In this document: one piece after another, positions 6,958 through 16,350 of the stretch
Numbering within the stretch: the stretch's first letter is position 1
How the letters are laid out: the number at the start of each line of letters is the position of its first letter
Assembly (NCBI RefSeq): GCF_035969385.1
Contig: NZ_JAYKKJ010000009.1
Coordinates: 62,001 to 126,000, forward strand
Length of the DNA: 64,000 nucleotides
Source of the DNA: SELP01 sp035969385
Lineage (GTDB): Bacteria > Pseudomonadota > Alphaproteobacteria > Rhodobacterales > Rhodobacteraceae
Reading direction: 5' to 3'
Notes under the pieces: model-generated
The model's input: the letters and a program-made list of their open reading frames with translations, nothing else
Databases searched by the model: none
Told to the model about the DNA's origin: nothing
Position numbers and translations under genes: made by a program

Positions 6958-7976
6958 CAGCCCGCCCCTACCGCCCGGTTCGAGGCGCGTTCGGCCAGCG
7001 GAAAGACCAGAAGCCCGATGCCGATGGCAAACCAGAGCGTGGTCAACCGGATGATGGCCGTGGCGGGGATCGACACCTCCAGCGGAACGCCCTGCAGGCT
7101 CAGAAGGGCGACCATTGCCGCCTCCGCCCCGCCGACACCGCCCGGCGCACCGGTCAGCCCGCCCGCGAGGGTCGAAAATGTGAAAATGGCAACTGCCATC
7201 CAGAATCCGATGTCTGCACCCATCCACATCAGCAGGAAATGAAAAGCCAGTCCTTCAGCCAGCCATCCGGTCAGGCCCAGGATCAGGGCAAGGATGGCGG
7301 TCTTCGGGTCCGAAAAGACGCCCAGCGACCGCGCCGCCCGACGCACCCGCGCCATAAGTCGTGGGAAGCGTCCGGTCAGCCGGTAAACGGCTTCGGCCAT
7401 GCCAGACAACAACCGGGGGCGGGTCGCGACAAAGGCCGCAGCAAGGGCCAAAACGACCACTGGTGTGGCATAGGCGATCCCGCCGGTGCCAAGGGTCAGC
7501 CCCAGCCCAAGGATCACCGCCATCGCCGCAAGGTCGCTGGCCCGGTCCATCAGGACCAGAGGTGCGGTGCGTTCCACCGCCCAACCGGTTTCACGCCGAA
7601 GCCAGCGCATCCGGATCAATTCGCCCACCCGGCCGGGGGTGACAGACATGGCAAACCCGCCAAGGAAATGGCGGATGTCCTGCCAGAACCCCGTGGGCAG
7701 GCCCATGCGGCGTGCAAACAGGTGCCATCGCGCCCCGCGAAACAGGTAGTTAACAAGGCTGAGGCCCAGAAGCGCCGCGCCCTGCCACAGATGCAGGCGG
7801 GACACCTGGTGCAGCGTTTCTTCCCAGCCCGTTGCGGCGGCCAGCCCGGCCAACCCGGCGATCACCAACGCGAACAACCCGCCCAAAAGGGCGATGTCGC
7901 GCCAGCGCCTGCGGGGCGACTGGGGGGCGGGGGCTGTGGGGGTCATCGGACCTGCTGCGATATTGCCTGTGTTCAT
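6957..7976 (-). CDS. Flippase-like membrane protein (LPG synthase TM/YbhN family)
   Basis: An integral membrane protein of about 339 residues with a long Pro/Ala-rich cytoplasmic N-terminus and seven or eight hydrophobic spans. It belongs to the lysylphosphatidylglycerol synthase transmembrane/YbhN superfamily, recognisable from the VNYLFRGARWHLFA and MSVTPGRVGELIRMRWL segments and the GGVGGAEAAM loop. Members without the soluble synthase domain are thought to move lipid-linked intermediates. It is the first gene of the unit running into the DprE1-like and DprE2-like genes, so flipping of a polyprenyl-phosphate sugar is an attractive guess. The start is uncertain: ATG at 7976 or an in-frame TTG at 8006. 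Confidence 0.75.
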   Translation of the reverse strand: MNTGNIAAGPMTPTAPAPQSPRRRWRDIALLGGLFALVIAGLAGLAAATGWEETLHQVSRLHLWQGAALLGLSLVNYLFRGARWHLFARRMGLPTGFWQDIRHFLGGFAMSVTPGRVGELIRMRWLRRETGWAVERTAPLVLMDRASDLAAMAVILGLGLTLGTGGIAYATPVVVLALAAAFVATRPRLLSGMAEAVYRLTGRFPRLMARVRRAARSLGVFSDPKTAILALILGLTGWLAEGLAFHFLLMWMGADIGFWMAVAIFTFSTLAGGLTGAPGGVGGAEAAMVALLSLQGVPLEVSIPATAIIRLTTLWFAIGIGLLVFPLAERASNRAVGAG

Positions 7977-8078
7977 TGCCGCCCGGATAGCGACAGAATT
8001 GGGCAAGAATATGGTGCTGTTGCGGAATGGGAAACAATTTTCAGGGCGGCGGCAGGCCGCGCCGCCCCGGTGTTTTCC

Positions 8079-10631
8079 CTAGCTGGCCTTCTTCTTGGCC
8101 GCGGCTTTCTTTGGCGCGGCCTTTTTCGGGGCGGCCTTCTTCTTGGTGCCCTTCTTGCTGGCCTTTTCATTGACCAGTTCAATCGCCATTTCCACCGTCA
8201 CTTCGGCCGGGTCCACGTCTTTGGGCAGGGTCGCGTTGACCTTTTCCCATTTCACGTAAGGCCCATAGCGGCCGGCCATCACGGCCATCGCGCCGCCGTC
8301 CGGGTGGTCGCCCAACTCTTTCAGCGGTGCGGCGGCGGTGCGGCCACCACGCGATGCCGCCTTTTGCGCCAGCACTTCCACGGCACGGTTCATCCCGATG
8401 GTGAACACCTCGTCCACCTCCTTGATATTGGCATAGACCTTGCCGTGTTTCACGAAGGGGCCATAGCGGCCGATCCCGGCCTCGACCATCTCGCCATCTT
8501 CCGGATGCGGGCCAACCTCGCGCGGGAGGCTAAGCAGCATAAGCGCCTTTTCCAGATCGATTTCAGAGGGTTGCCAGCCCTTGGGCAGGCTGGCGCGGGG
8601 CGGCTTGGGCTGATCCTCGGTCGGCTCTCCACGCTGGACATAGGGGCCGAACCGGCCATCGCGCAGGCTGATCGGGTCGCCATTGTCATGGCCGAGCAGC
8701 TTTCCGTCCGGCCCGATGCCCTCACCCTCGGCGCCCGGTGGGCCGAAGGGGCGGGTGTAGCGGCATTCGGGGTAGTTGGAGCAGCCGATGAAAGCGCCGC
8801 CGGACCGGGCGGTGCGCATCGACAACCGGCCCTGCCCGCAGTTGGGGCAGAGGCGCGGGTCGGTCCCGTCCTCAGTCGGGGGGAACAGGTGCGGTTCCAG
8901 CACCTCGTTGATCTTTTCCAGAACGTCGGTGATCCGCAGTTCCGCGGTTTCCGCCAACGCGGCGGAAAAATCACGCCAGAAGCGGCCCAGCACGTCCTTG
9001 TAATTCACGTCGCCCGCGCTGACCTCGTCCAGCTCGTTTTCCAGACCGGCGGTAAAGTCATAGCCCACGTAGCGGCGGAAGTAGTTTTCAAGGAAAGCAA
9101 TGACCAACCGGCCCTTGTCCTGCGGGATCAGGCGGCCCTTGTCCTTGGTCACATAGTCGCGGTCCTGAATCGTGGTCACGATCGAGGCATAGGTGGACGG
9201 GCGGCCGATCCCCAGTTCTTCCATCTTCTTGACCAGCGTCGCCTCGGTATAGCGGGGTGGCGGCTGGGTGAAATGCTGTTCGGGGTCGATCTTCTGCTTC
9301 TTGGCCGGTTCGCCTTCGGACAGTTGCGGCAGGCGCTTGTCGTCATCATCGACAACGCTGTCGTCGCGGCCTTCTTCGTAGATCGCGATGAAGCCTTCGA
9401 ACTGGACGACTTGACCGGTGGCGCGCAGCACGACCTGCCCATCGGCGCTGCCGATATCGACGGTGGTGCGTTCCATCCGGGCGGCGGCCATCTGGCTGGC
9501 GATGGTGCGCTTGTAGATCAGGTCATAGAGCTTGCGCTGATCCGCGTCGGAAATCTTCAGATCCTCGGCCGACCGCATCATGTCCGTCGGGCGGATACAT
9601 TCGTGGGCTTCCTGCGCGTTCTTGGCCTTGTTCTTGTACATCCGCGGGCTGTCCGGCAGATAGTTGTCGCCGAATTTCGCCTTGATCGCGTCGCGGGCGG
9701 CCATCACCGCCTCGGGCGCCATGTCGATCCCGTCGGTCCGCATGTAGGTGATCAGCCCCGCCTCATACAGGCGTTGGGCGGCGGACATGGTCTGGCGCGC
9801 ACCCATGCCGAACTTGCGGCTGGCTTCCTGTTGCAGGGTCGAGGTCATGAAGGGCGGAGAGGGGTTCCGGCTGACCGGCTTGGCTTCGACCGATTGCACG
9901 GTCAGGTCACGGCTGGTGATCGCCTGAACCGCCAGTTCGGCCTGTGTCGCGTCCTTGATGTCGTGTTTATCAAGCTTCTTGCCCGCCAGAACCGTCAGAC
10001 GCGCTTCGAACTCGGCCCCGCGCGGGTTTTGCAGGATCGCCTTGACGGTCCAGTATTCCTGTGCACGGAAGGCCTCGATCTCCATCTCGCGTTCGACGAT
10101 CAGGCGCAAACAAACCGATTGCACCCGGCCGGCCGATTTCGCGCCGGGCAGCTTGCGCCACAGGACCGGCGACAGGTTGAACCCGACCAGATAGTCCAAC
10201 GCGCGGCGGGCCAGATAGGCCTCGACCAGCGGCGCATCGACTTGCCGGGGGTGCTTCATCGCCTCTTCGATGGCGGATTTGGTAATCGCGTTGAAGGTTA
10301 CCCGGCTGACGGCAGTGTCCTTCTTGATCGCCTTGCGCTTGGTCAGGGTCTCCTGCAGGTGCCAGCTGATCGCCTCGCCCTCGCGGTCGGGGTCGGTGGC
10401 AAGGATCAGGGCGTTGTCATCTTTCAGCGCGTCGGCGATGGCCTTGACGTGCTTTTTTGAATCATTCGCCACCTCCCAGATCATTTCGAATCCGTTGTCG
10501 GGATCGACCGATCCGTCTTTCGGGGGCAGGTCGCGGACATGTCCGTAGGAGGCCAGAACCGTGTAGTCGGATCCCAGATACTTGTTGATTGTCTTGGCCT
10601 TAGCCGGGGATTCGACGACGACAACGGGCAT
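8079..10631 (-). CDS. topA: DNA topoisomerase I
   Basis: Type IA topoisomerase of 850 residues that relaxes negative supercoils. The N-terminus VVVESPAKAKTI is the Toprim signature, and the acidic DPDREGE motif binds Mg. The active-site Tyr lies in LITYMRTDG. A four-Cys zinc ribbon (CPNCG...CSNYPEC) follows the core. Further C-terminal repeats with GRYGPYV-like segments follow, and the protein ends in an Ala/Lys/Pro-rich basic tail of about 25 residues, a DNA-binding extension common in alphaproteobacteria. It is preceded by dprA on the same strand, the two being 142 bp apart with no gene between. Confidence 0.96.
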   Translation of the reverse strand: MPVVVVESPAKAKTINKYLGSDYTVLASYGHVRDLPPKDGSVDPDNGFEMIWEVANDSKKHVKAIADALKDDNALILATDPDREGEAISWHLQETLTKRKAIKKDTAVSRVTFNAITKSAIEEAMKHPRQVDAPLVEAYLARRALDYLVGFNLSPVLWRKLPGAKSAGRVQSVCLRLIVEREMEIEAFRAQEYWTVKAILQNPRGAEFEARLTVLAGKKLDKHDIKDATQAELAVQAITSRDLTVQSVEAKPVSRNPSPPFMTSTLQQEASRKFGMGARQTMSAAQRLYEAGLITYMRTDGIDMAPEAVMAARDAIKAKFGDNYLPDSPRMYKNKAKNAQEAHECIRPTDMMRSAEDLKISDADQRKLYDLIYKRTIASQMAAARMERTTVDIGSADGQVVLRATGQVVQFEGFIAIYEEGRDDSVVDDDDKRLPQLSEGEPAKKQKIDPEQHFTQPPPRYTEATLVKKMEELGIGRPSTYASIVTTIQDRDYVTKDKGRLIPQDKGRLVIAFLENYFRRYVGYDFTAGLENELDEVSAGDVNYKDVLGRFWRDFSAALAETAELRITDVLEKINEVLEPHLFPPTEDGTDPRLCPNCGQGRLSMRTARSGGAFIGCSNYPECRYTRPFGPPGAEGEGIGPDGKLLGHDNGDPISLRDGRFGPYVQRGEPTEDQPKPPRASLPKGWQPSEIDLEKALMLLSLPREVGPHPEDGEMVEAGIGRYGPFVKHGKVYANIKEVDEVFTIGMNRAVEVLAQKAASRGGRTAAAPLKELGDHPDGGAMAVMAGRYGPYVKWEKVNATLPKDVDPAEVTVEMAIELVNEKASKKGTKKKAAPKKAAPKKAAAKKKAS

Positions 10632-10773
10632 GGGATTCCTTGGAAACTGGCTGGGTCACTATGGCGGCGGAACATGTGGGACGCCGGGGGGCATTGTCAA
10701 TGTGCCCATCTGCCCAATGCGTCGGGGGGCGGTATTTTCCCCCTCCGTCGCGGCCAGTTTCGGGGTGTCGGGC

Positions 10774-11928
10774 CTAGTCCACCCGGGCCAGAAGCCCGCC
10801 TGCCTGCCGGGTGATCCGCCCATCAAGTTCAAGGTCGACCAGAACCGGGGCGACAGCGGTCGCCGGCGCCGAAAGATCGCGGATCAGCTGGTCTTCGGCC
10901 ACGGGCGACGGGCCGAGCCGGTCAAGGATCAGCTGGTGCAGGGCCGCGGTCTGCCGCAGATTCCGCTTGGACGTGGACGGCGGCGTTTCGGGCCGGGGGG
11001 CCGGTGCCGCCTGAAGCGGCAGCGCAGGCTGGGCCGGGTCGCCAAGGGCGGCAATGACGTCCTCGGCCCCGCGGATCAGCGTGGCCCCATCGCGGATCAG
11101 CCGGTTGCAGCCTGCGGCCCGCGCATCGAAGGGGTGGCCGGGAATGGCCAGAACCTCGCGCCCCAGTCCCAGCGCGGCGTCAGCGGTGATCAGGCTGCCG
11201 GACCGCGCGGCGGCTTCCACCACCACAAGCCCCTGCGCAAGCCCCGCGATGATCCGGTTGCGGGCCGGGAAATGGCGCGCCTGCGGTTGCAGGCCCATCG
11301 GCTGTTCCGACAGGATCAGTCCCTGTTTGGCGATGTCATGGTGCAGGTCGGTGTTTTCGCTGGGGTAGATCACATCGACCCCGCCCGCGACCACGCCGAT
11401 GGTGCCCAGTGGCAGGGCAGCGGCATGGGCGGCGGCATCGACCCCGCGGGCAAGTCCCGACACGACGACGAACCCGGCCTCTGACAGGTCGGTGGCCAGT
11501 TTCCGGGCAGTGCGGGTGCCAAGGGACGAGGCGTTCCGCGCCCCTACCATCGCCACCATCGGCCGGGACAGAAGCGCCGGGTCGCCCCGCGACCACAGCA
11601 TCGGCGGCGCATCATCCAGCGCGGCCAACGCAGTGGGGTAGCCCGGTTCCCCCCGACAGATCAGCCGCGCGCCGGCGGCCCGCGCGGCGCGCAGTTCGGC
11701 GGCGATTACGCCTTCGGGGCAGGGGGCATAGTCGCTCACGCCAGCGGCACGGGCCACCCCGGGCAGCGCGGCAAGCGCATCCTGGGCGGTCCCGTGTTCG
11801 CTGAGGAGGCGATAGAATGTCATCACGCCGACCCGGCGCGAGCGCAGCAGGCGAAGCCACGAAAACCGATCATCTTCCGTGGTGGGTGGGAGTGGGGGGT
11901 GAGTGGAAGAAGGGTGTTCTTCGGTCAT
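10774..11928 (-). CDS. dprA: DNA-processing protein DprA
   Basis: A 384-residue Rossmann-fold protein that loads RecA on incoming single-stranded DNA during natural transformation. The Smf/DprA core is clear: a MVGARNASSLG motif, SGLARGVDAAAH, then a VVAGGVDVIYPSEN loop and an EQPMGLQPQARHFPARNRIIAGL segment. The C-terminal part from about residue 320 is a winged-helix-like domain (LILDRLGPSPVAEDQLIRDL), typical of proteobacterial members. The dprA-topA adjacency is common in Rhodobacterales. An upstream gap of about 98 bp separates it from tldD, which is read in the same direction. Confidence 0.94.
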   Translation of the reverse strand: MTEEHPSSTHPPLPPTTEDDRFSWLRLLRSRRVGVMTFYRLLSEHGTAQDALAALPGVARAAGVSDYAPCPEGVIAAELRAARAAGARLICRGEPGYPTALAALDDAPPMLWSRGDPALLSRPMVAMVGARNASSLGTRTARKLATDLSEAGFVVVSGLARGVDAAAHAAALPLGTIGVVAGGVDVIYPSENTDLHHDIAKQGLILSEQPMGLQPQARHFPARNRIIAGLAQGLVVVEAAARSGSLITADAALGLGREVLAIPGHPFDARAAGCNRLIRDGATLIRGAEDVIAALGDPAQPALPLQAAPAPRPETPPSTSKRNLRQTAALHQLILDRLGPSPVAEDQLIRDLSAPATAVAPVLVDLELDGRITRQAGGLLARVD

Positions 11929-12026
11929 CCGTGTCTCCGCCTGTTGCTGATGACAGGTGTAGAATCGGAATGGTTAACCGGCGGTAAAGCCGAACCGCAA
12001 ATGCCGAAAAACTTTGATGGGCCGGG

Positions 12027-13448
12027 TCAGGCCGCGGCCCCACCCACCGTCAAGCCGCCGATCAAAAGGCTGGGCTGGCCCACGCCCACCGGCACCCACT
12101 GCCCTGCCTTGCCGCAATTCCCGATGCCGGGATCCAGCGCCAAGTCGTTGCCAATCCCGCGGATTTGCTTCATCGCGGTGGCCCCGTCCCCGATCAGGGT
12201 CGCGCCCTTGACCGGGGCGCCGATCACCCCGTTTTTCACGCGGTAGGCCTCGGTGCAGGAGAAGACGAACTTGCCGTTGGTGATGTCCACCTGCCCGCCG
12301 CCAAAGCCCACCGCATAGATCCCGTCCTTCAGGTCTGAGACAAGGCTGGCCGGGTCGGCAGTGCCGCCCAGCATGTAGGTATTGGTCATCCGGGGCATCG
12401 GGATATGGGCATAGCTTTCGCGCCGTCCGTTGCCGGTGGGGTCGACCCCCATCAGCCGGGCGTTCTGCCGGTCCTGCATGTAGCCCACCAGAATGCCATC
12501 TTCGATCAGGACGTTCTTGCCCGAAGGCGTCCCTTCATCGTCCACGGTGATCGACCCGCGCCGGTCGGGGATGGTGCCGTCGTCCAGAACGGTAACACCC
12601 TTTGCCGCGACCTGCTGGCCCATCAGCCCGGCAAAGGCGGAACTGCCCTTGCGGTTGAAATCGCCTTCAAGCCCATGGCCTACCGCCTCGTGCAGCAGGA
12701 TACCGGGCCAGCCGGGCCCAAGGACCACATCCATCACCCCCGCCGGGGCGGCTTCTGCATCAAGGTTCACCAGCGCGATGCGCAGCGCCTCGCGCACCTG
12801 CGGCTCCCACGTATCGCGGCGGATCAGGCCGGACAGGTCGGTGCGCCCGCCGCCACCGGCGCTGCCGGATTCGCGGCGTCCATCCTGTTCGACGATCACC
12901 GAAACATTCAGCCGGGCCATAGGCCGGGTGTCTGTGACCAACTGCCCGTCGGGGCGCAGGATCACCACCTCTTGGTGCGATGCGGCGAGATTGGCCGACA
13001 CCTGCACGACGCGCGGGTCAAGACCGCGGGCAAAAGCGTCGATCTCGCGCAGGACATCGATCTTGGCGGGGAAGGTCGCGGCCAGCATCGGGTCTGCGTC
13101 ACTGTAAAGCTTGCGGTTGGTCGCCTTGGGGCCGGGGGCCATGACCCCGCCACCATCCCCCACGGCCAGCCGCGCCGTGGCAACTGCCCGGGCCAGGCTG
13201 TGATCGTCCAGCGTGGTGGAATGGGCATAGCCCGCGGTTTCGCCTTTCACCGCCCGCAGGCCGAACCCTTCGGAGGCGTCGAAACTTGCCGTGCGCAGGC
13301 GGCCATCGTCAAAGGCCAACATTTCCGACTTGCGGCGTTCAAGGAACAATTCGCCGTCATCCGCTCCCGCGGTCGCCTCCTGCACCCGTTTCAGGGCGGT
13401 GTCGAAGTCCAAATTCGTCTCGAACGGGCGGAACGGGTCTGTTGTCAT
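12027..13448 (-). CDS. tldD: Metalloprotease TldD
   Basis: A 473-residue TldD/PmbA-family zinc peptidase. The metal site is the HEAVGHGLEGD motif (HExxxH) in the middle of the protein, followed by the conserved KGVTVLDDGTIPDRRGS region and a C-terminal ISNGKF-type block (here VDITNGKFVFSCTEAYR). In E. coli TldD works with TldE in microcin B17 maturation and unfolded-peptide cleavage; no tldE lies in this window. It is divergent from ctaC, with a 185-bp shared upstream region. Confidence 0.93.
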   Translation of the reverse strand: MTTDPFRPFETNLDFDTALKRVQEATAGADDGELFLERRKSEMLAFDDGRLRTASFDASEGFGLRAVKGETAGYAHSTTLDDHSLARAVATARLAVGDGGGVMAPGPKATNRKLYSDADPMLAATFPAKIDVLREIDAFARGLDPRVVQVSANLAASHQEVVILRPDGQLVTDTRPMARLNVSVIVEQDGRRESGSAGGGGRTDLSGLIRRDTWEPQVREALRIALVNLDAEAAPAGVMDVVLGPGWPGILLHEAVGHGLEGDFNRKGSSAFAGLMGQQVAAKGVTVLDDGTIPDRRGSITVDDEGTPSGKNVLIEDGILVGYMQDRQNARLMGVDPTGNGRRESYAHIPMPRMTNTYMLGGTADPASLVSDLKDGIYAVGFGGGQVDITNGKFVFSCTEAYRVKNGVIGAPVKGATLIGDGATAMKQIRGIGNDLALDPGIGNCGKAGQWVPVGVGQPSLLIGGLTVGGAAA

Positions 13449-13633
13449 GGCGTTTTTTCCTGTGCGCGGCGTTGATCTGGGTCAAAAAGCGCCCTTTTGC
13501 CGCAATTGGAGTTCTTGAGTTGTCTGTCAGGATATGGGACATGCTTTCCCGGATACAACGGGATTCCATGCCCTTCTGTCGGCATGGCTGTCTCAGGGAC
13601 GCGGCGAAGATGCCGATAAGAACAGGGTATGAC

Positions 13634-14464
13634 ATGCGACTGACCAACCTCGTCTCCAAGCTTTCGGCGACCGCCGGGCTGATTCTCGCCGGCGCTGCCG
13701 CCTCTGCTCAAGACGTGACGCAGGACCTGCCGATCGTCGGGGCCCCGATTGAACAGGGCATCGGGTTCCAGCCCGCCGCGACCGAACTGGCCCGCGACCT
13801 GCAGTGGCTGGACGGGCTGCTTCTGGTGATCATCACCTGCATCACGCTGTTTGTCGTGGCGCTGCTGGCCTATGTGATCCTGCGCTACAACAGCCGCATG
13901 AACAAAACGCCCGCGACTTTCACCCATAACTCGCCGCTGGAAGTGGCGTGGACCATCGTTCCGATCGTCATTCTGGTCTTTATCGGTGCCTTCTCGCTTC
14001 CGGTCCTGTTCAAACAGCAGGAAATCCCCGAAGGCGACATCCACATCAAGGTGATCGGCTACCAGTGGTACTGGGGCTATGAATACACCGACGAAGGCAT
14101 CGCATTCGAAAGCTTCATGCTGCAGGAAGACGAGATGGAAGAGTTCGGCTACACTCAGGCCGAATACCGTCTTGCCACCGATACCGCCGTTGTCGTCCCC
14201 GTGGGCAAGACCATCGTGATGACCGTGACCGCTGACCCGGCAGGCGTGATCCACTCCTGGACCATCCCGGCCTTCGGCGTGAAGCAGGACGCCGTGCCGG
14301 GCCGCAACGCCCACCTGTGGTTCAACGCCGAGCAGGAAGGCATTTTCTTCGGTCAGTGTTCCGAACTTTGCGGCAAGGACCACGCCTATATGCCGATCAC
14401 CGTGAAAGTGGTCAGCGAAGAGGCCTATGCCGAATGGCTGGCCGCGAACGGCGCTGGCGCCTGA
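13634..14464 (+). CDS. ctaC: Cytochrome c oxidase subunit II
   Basis: A 276-residue subunit II of an aa3-type oxidase. It has a cleavable signal peptide (ending AAASAQ), two membrane helices at about residues 55-80 and 100-120, and a periplasmic cupredoxin domain. The CuA site is CSELCGKDHAYM plus the upstream His in AGVIHSW; the aromatic electron-entry patch is YQWYWGYEY. It accepts electrons from cytochrome c and passes them to haem a. The ATG at 13634 was chosen because it starts the signal peptide; the longer open frame overlaps tldD. It heads the ctaC-ctaB-ctaG-ctaE cluster. The subunit I gene ctaD is not here, as is usual in this order. Confidence 0.95.
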   Translation: MRLTNLVSKLSATAGLILAGAAASAQDVTQDLPIVGAPIEQGIGFQPAATELARDLQWLDGLLLVIITCITLFVVALLAYVILRYNSRMNKTPATFTHNSPLEVAWTIVPIVILVFIGAFSLPVLFKQQEIPEGDIHIKVIGYQWYWGYEYTDEGIAFESFMLQEDEMEEFGYTQAEYRLATDTAVVVPVGKTIVMTVTADPAGVIHSWTIPAFGVKQDAVPGRNAHLWFNAEQEGIFFGQCSELCGKDHAYMPITVKVVSEEAYAEWLAANGAGA

Positions 14465-14575
14465 TCGTGACACGGGCGGCCTGATACCCGGGCCGCCTGC
14501 GACGCCTTGGCGCGCTGACCTTCGGGCTGGCGCGCTATCTTCACCGGGGACAACCCCCGGATAGATGGACAGGAC

Positions 14576-15511
14576 ATGACCGACGCAAGCCTGCAAGACA
14601 CGACCTACGAGGCCAGCATGGGTGATTATTTCGCCCTGTTGAAGCCGCGCGTGATGTCGCTTGTGGTCTTCACGGCGCTGGCGGGCCTGTTCGTGGCCCC
14701 GGTGCCGGTGCATCCCTTCATTGCCTTCGTCGGTATCCTTTGTATCGCTGTCGGGGCAGGGGCCTCTGCCGCGCTGAACATGTGGTGGGATGCTGATATC
14801 GACCGGATCATGAAGCGGACCGTGGGTCGCCCGATCCCGTCCGGCCGGGTCCAGCCGGAAGAGGCGCTGGCCATCGGGCTGGCCCTGTCCGGCTTCTCGG
14901 TCGTGCTGCTGGGGCTGGCTGCCAATTGGCTGGCCGCCGGGCTTTTGGCCTTTACCATCTTCTTTTACGCCGTGGTCTATACGATCTGGCTGAAACGCTC
15001 GACGCCGCAGAACATCGTGATTGGCGGGCTGTCGGGGGCGCTGCCGCCGATGATCGGCTGGGCCGTGGCCACCGGGACCGTCACAGTCGAATCGGCGCTG
15101 ATGGTCGCACTCATCTTCATGTGGACCCCGCCGCATTTCTGGTCGCTGGCGATCTTCGTGAAGTCCGACTATGGCCGCGCCGGCGTGCCGATGTTGACCG
15201 AAACCCACGGGCGGCGGGTCACCCGCAATCATATCCTTGGCTACATGGTCGCGCTGGTGCCGGTATCGCTGGCCATCGCATTCACCTCGATCGGCGGCCC
15301 GATCTACCTTGTGACCGCCGTGGCGCTGAACCTGTGGTTCGGCAAGGCCTGCTACGACGTCTGGGCCCGCAAGTCCGAGGGCGAGGCCGAGGCGGATCGC
15401 TTTGCGCTAGAACGGCGCGCGTTCAAAGTTTCGCTGGCCTACCTCTTCCTGCACTTCACCGCGCTGATGGCCGAGGCCGCGCTGCGTGGCGTAGGCTTTG
15501 GGGGCTGGTAA
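14576..15511 (+). CDS. ctaB: Protohaem IX farnesyltransferase (haem O synthase)
   Basis: A 311-residue UbiA-superfamily membrane enzyme that attaches a farnesyl group to haem B, giving haem O for the oxidase. The first motif is LKPRVMSLVVFTALAG, the Mg-diphosphate motif is NMWWDADIDRIMKRTVGRP, and the second is the SDYGRAGVPMLTETHG loop; several hydrophobic spans surround them. It lies between ctaC and ctaG, the usual location, and is followed after one base by the small CoxF-like gene. Confidence 0.96.
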   Translation: MTDASLQDTTYEASMGDYFALLKPRVMSLVVFTALAGLFVAPVPVHPFIAFVGILCIAVGAGASAALNMWWDADIDRIMKRTVGRPIPSGRVQPEEALAIGLALSGFSVVLLGLAANWLAAGLLAFTIFFYAVVYTIWLKRSTPQNIVIGGLSGALPPMIGWAVATGTVTVESALMVALIFMWTPPHFWSLAIFVKSDYGRAGVPMLTETHGRRVTRNHILGYMVALVPVSLAIAFTSIGGPIYLVTAVALNLWFGKACYDVWARKSEGEAEADRFALERRAFKVSLAYLFLHFTALMAEAALRGVGFGGW

Positions 15512-15512
15512 G

Positions 15513-15725
15513 ATGGCGATCAAGGTCGAACATGAACTGCACGAACGGCGCAAGGGCCGCAACATCGGCCTGCTTTTGCTGCTGATCGGCTTTGTCGGGA
15601 TCGTCTTTGGACTGACCGTGGTCAAGGTACTGCAACTGGGCGAGGCGGGAAAGTTCGAACGCTTTGACCATGTCGCCCGGCCACAAATTGAACCTGCAAC
15701 TCAATCGACGGAGGGCTCTGAATGA
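15513..15725 (+). CDS. Small CoxF-like membrane protein
   Basis: A 70-residue protein with one hydrophobic helix at about residues 20-42, preceded by a charged N-terminus (HELHERRKGRN). It occupies the position between ctaB and ctaG where alphaproteobacteria commonly carry a short protein called CoxF or cytochrome c oxidase subunit I-bound protein. The ATG is one base after the ctaB stop and the stop overlaps the ctaG start by 4 bp (ATGA), so all three are coupled. A role in oxidase assembly is inferred from position only. Confidence 0.8.
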   Translation: MAIKVEHELHERRKGRNIGLLLLLIGFVGIVFGLTVVKVLQLGEAGKFERFDHVARPQIEPATQSTEGSE

Positions 15726-16324
15726 AAATGTTCGGAAAGACCGTTGAAGGGCCGCAGAAGACCGTGCTGCAACTGGTCAGCGTCGTGTTGCTGATGGGCG
15801 GGCTGGCCTGGGCATCGGTGCCGTTTTACGACTGGTTCTGCCGGGTCACTGGATTTGGCGGCGTGCCGAACGTGGCCGAACAGGGCAGCGACGTTGTGCT
15901 GGATCAGGAAATCACGATCCGCTTCGATGCGTCGATCGAACGCGACATGCCCTGGACCTTTGAACCGGCCCAGCGGGAAATGACCGTGAAGATCGGACAA
16001 ACCGCGCTGGCCTTCTATCAGGCGACGAACACGACCGATGTGCCGGTGGCCGGACAGGCGGCCTATAACGTCACGCCCTATCAGGCGGGGCAGTTTTTCG
16101 ACAAGATCGAATGCTTTTGCTTCACCGAACAGGTGCTGCAACCGGGTGAATCGGTGATGATGCCGGTCAGCTTCTTCGTTGACCCGGCCATCGTGGACGA
16201 CCGCGAAGGCAAATACATCCACACGATCACGCTGGGATATACTTTCTACCAGATCGACCTGCCGGAAGAAGAACAGCAGGCCGCTTTGACAAACGTGGCG
16301 CCAGCCGCCATAGAAACGAACTAG
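15722..16324 (+). CDS. ctaG: Cytochrome c oxidase assembly protein CtaG/Cox11
   Basis: A 200-residue Cox11-family copper chaperone that delivers copper to the CuB centre of subunit I. It has one N-terminal membrane helix (about residues 17-38), a Cys just after it in WFCRVTGFGG, and a periplasmic immunoglobulin-like domain with the copper-binding CFCF motif (ECFCFTEQ). The start overlaps the upstream small gene and ctaE follows 26 bp later. Confidence 0.95.
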   Translation: MKMFGKTVEGPQKTVLQLVSVVLLMGGLAWASVPFYDWFCRVTGFGGVPNVAEQGSDVVLDQEITIRFDASIERDMPWTFEPAQREMTVKIGQTALAFYQATNTTDVPVAGQAAYNVTPYQAGQFFDKIECFCFTEQVLQPGESVMMPVSFFVDPAIVDDREGKYIHTITLGYTFYQIDLPEEEQQAALTNVAPAAIETN

Positions 16325-16350
16325 GGACCAAGCCGCAGGGAACGACCGAC

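Noticed and set aside
8044..8067. GGGCGGC/GCCGCCC hairpin after topA as a terminator
   Set aside because: Short stem with a 10-base loop and no T run, within the noise of this GC-rich DNA.
7239..10460. An open frame of over 1000 codons on the plus strand opposite topA and the flippase-like gene
   Set aside because: It is the antisense shadow of topA in high-GC DNA; the translation is rich in Gly/Arg/His/Gln with no fold, and topA on the other strand has all its motifs.
13445..15232. A long minus-strand open frame opposite ctaC and ctaB
   Set aside because: Composition is that of an antisense frame, and it runs through two well-supported genes without any motif.
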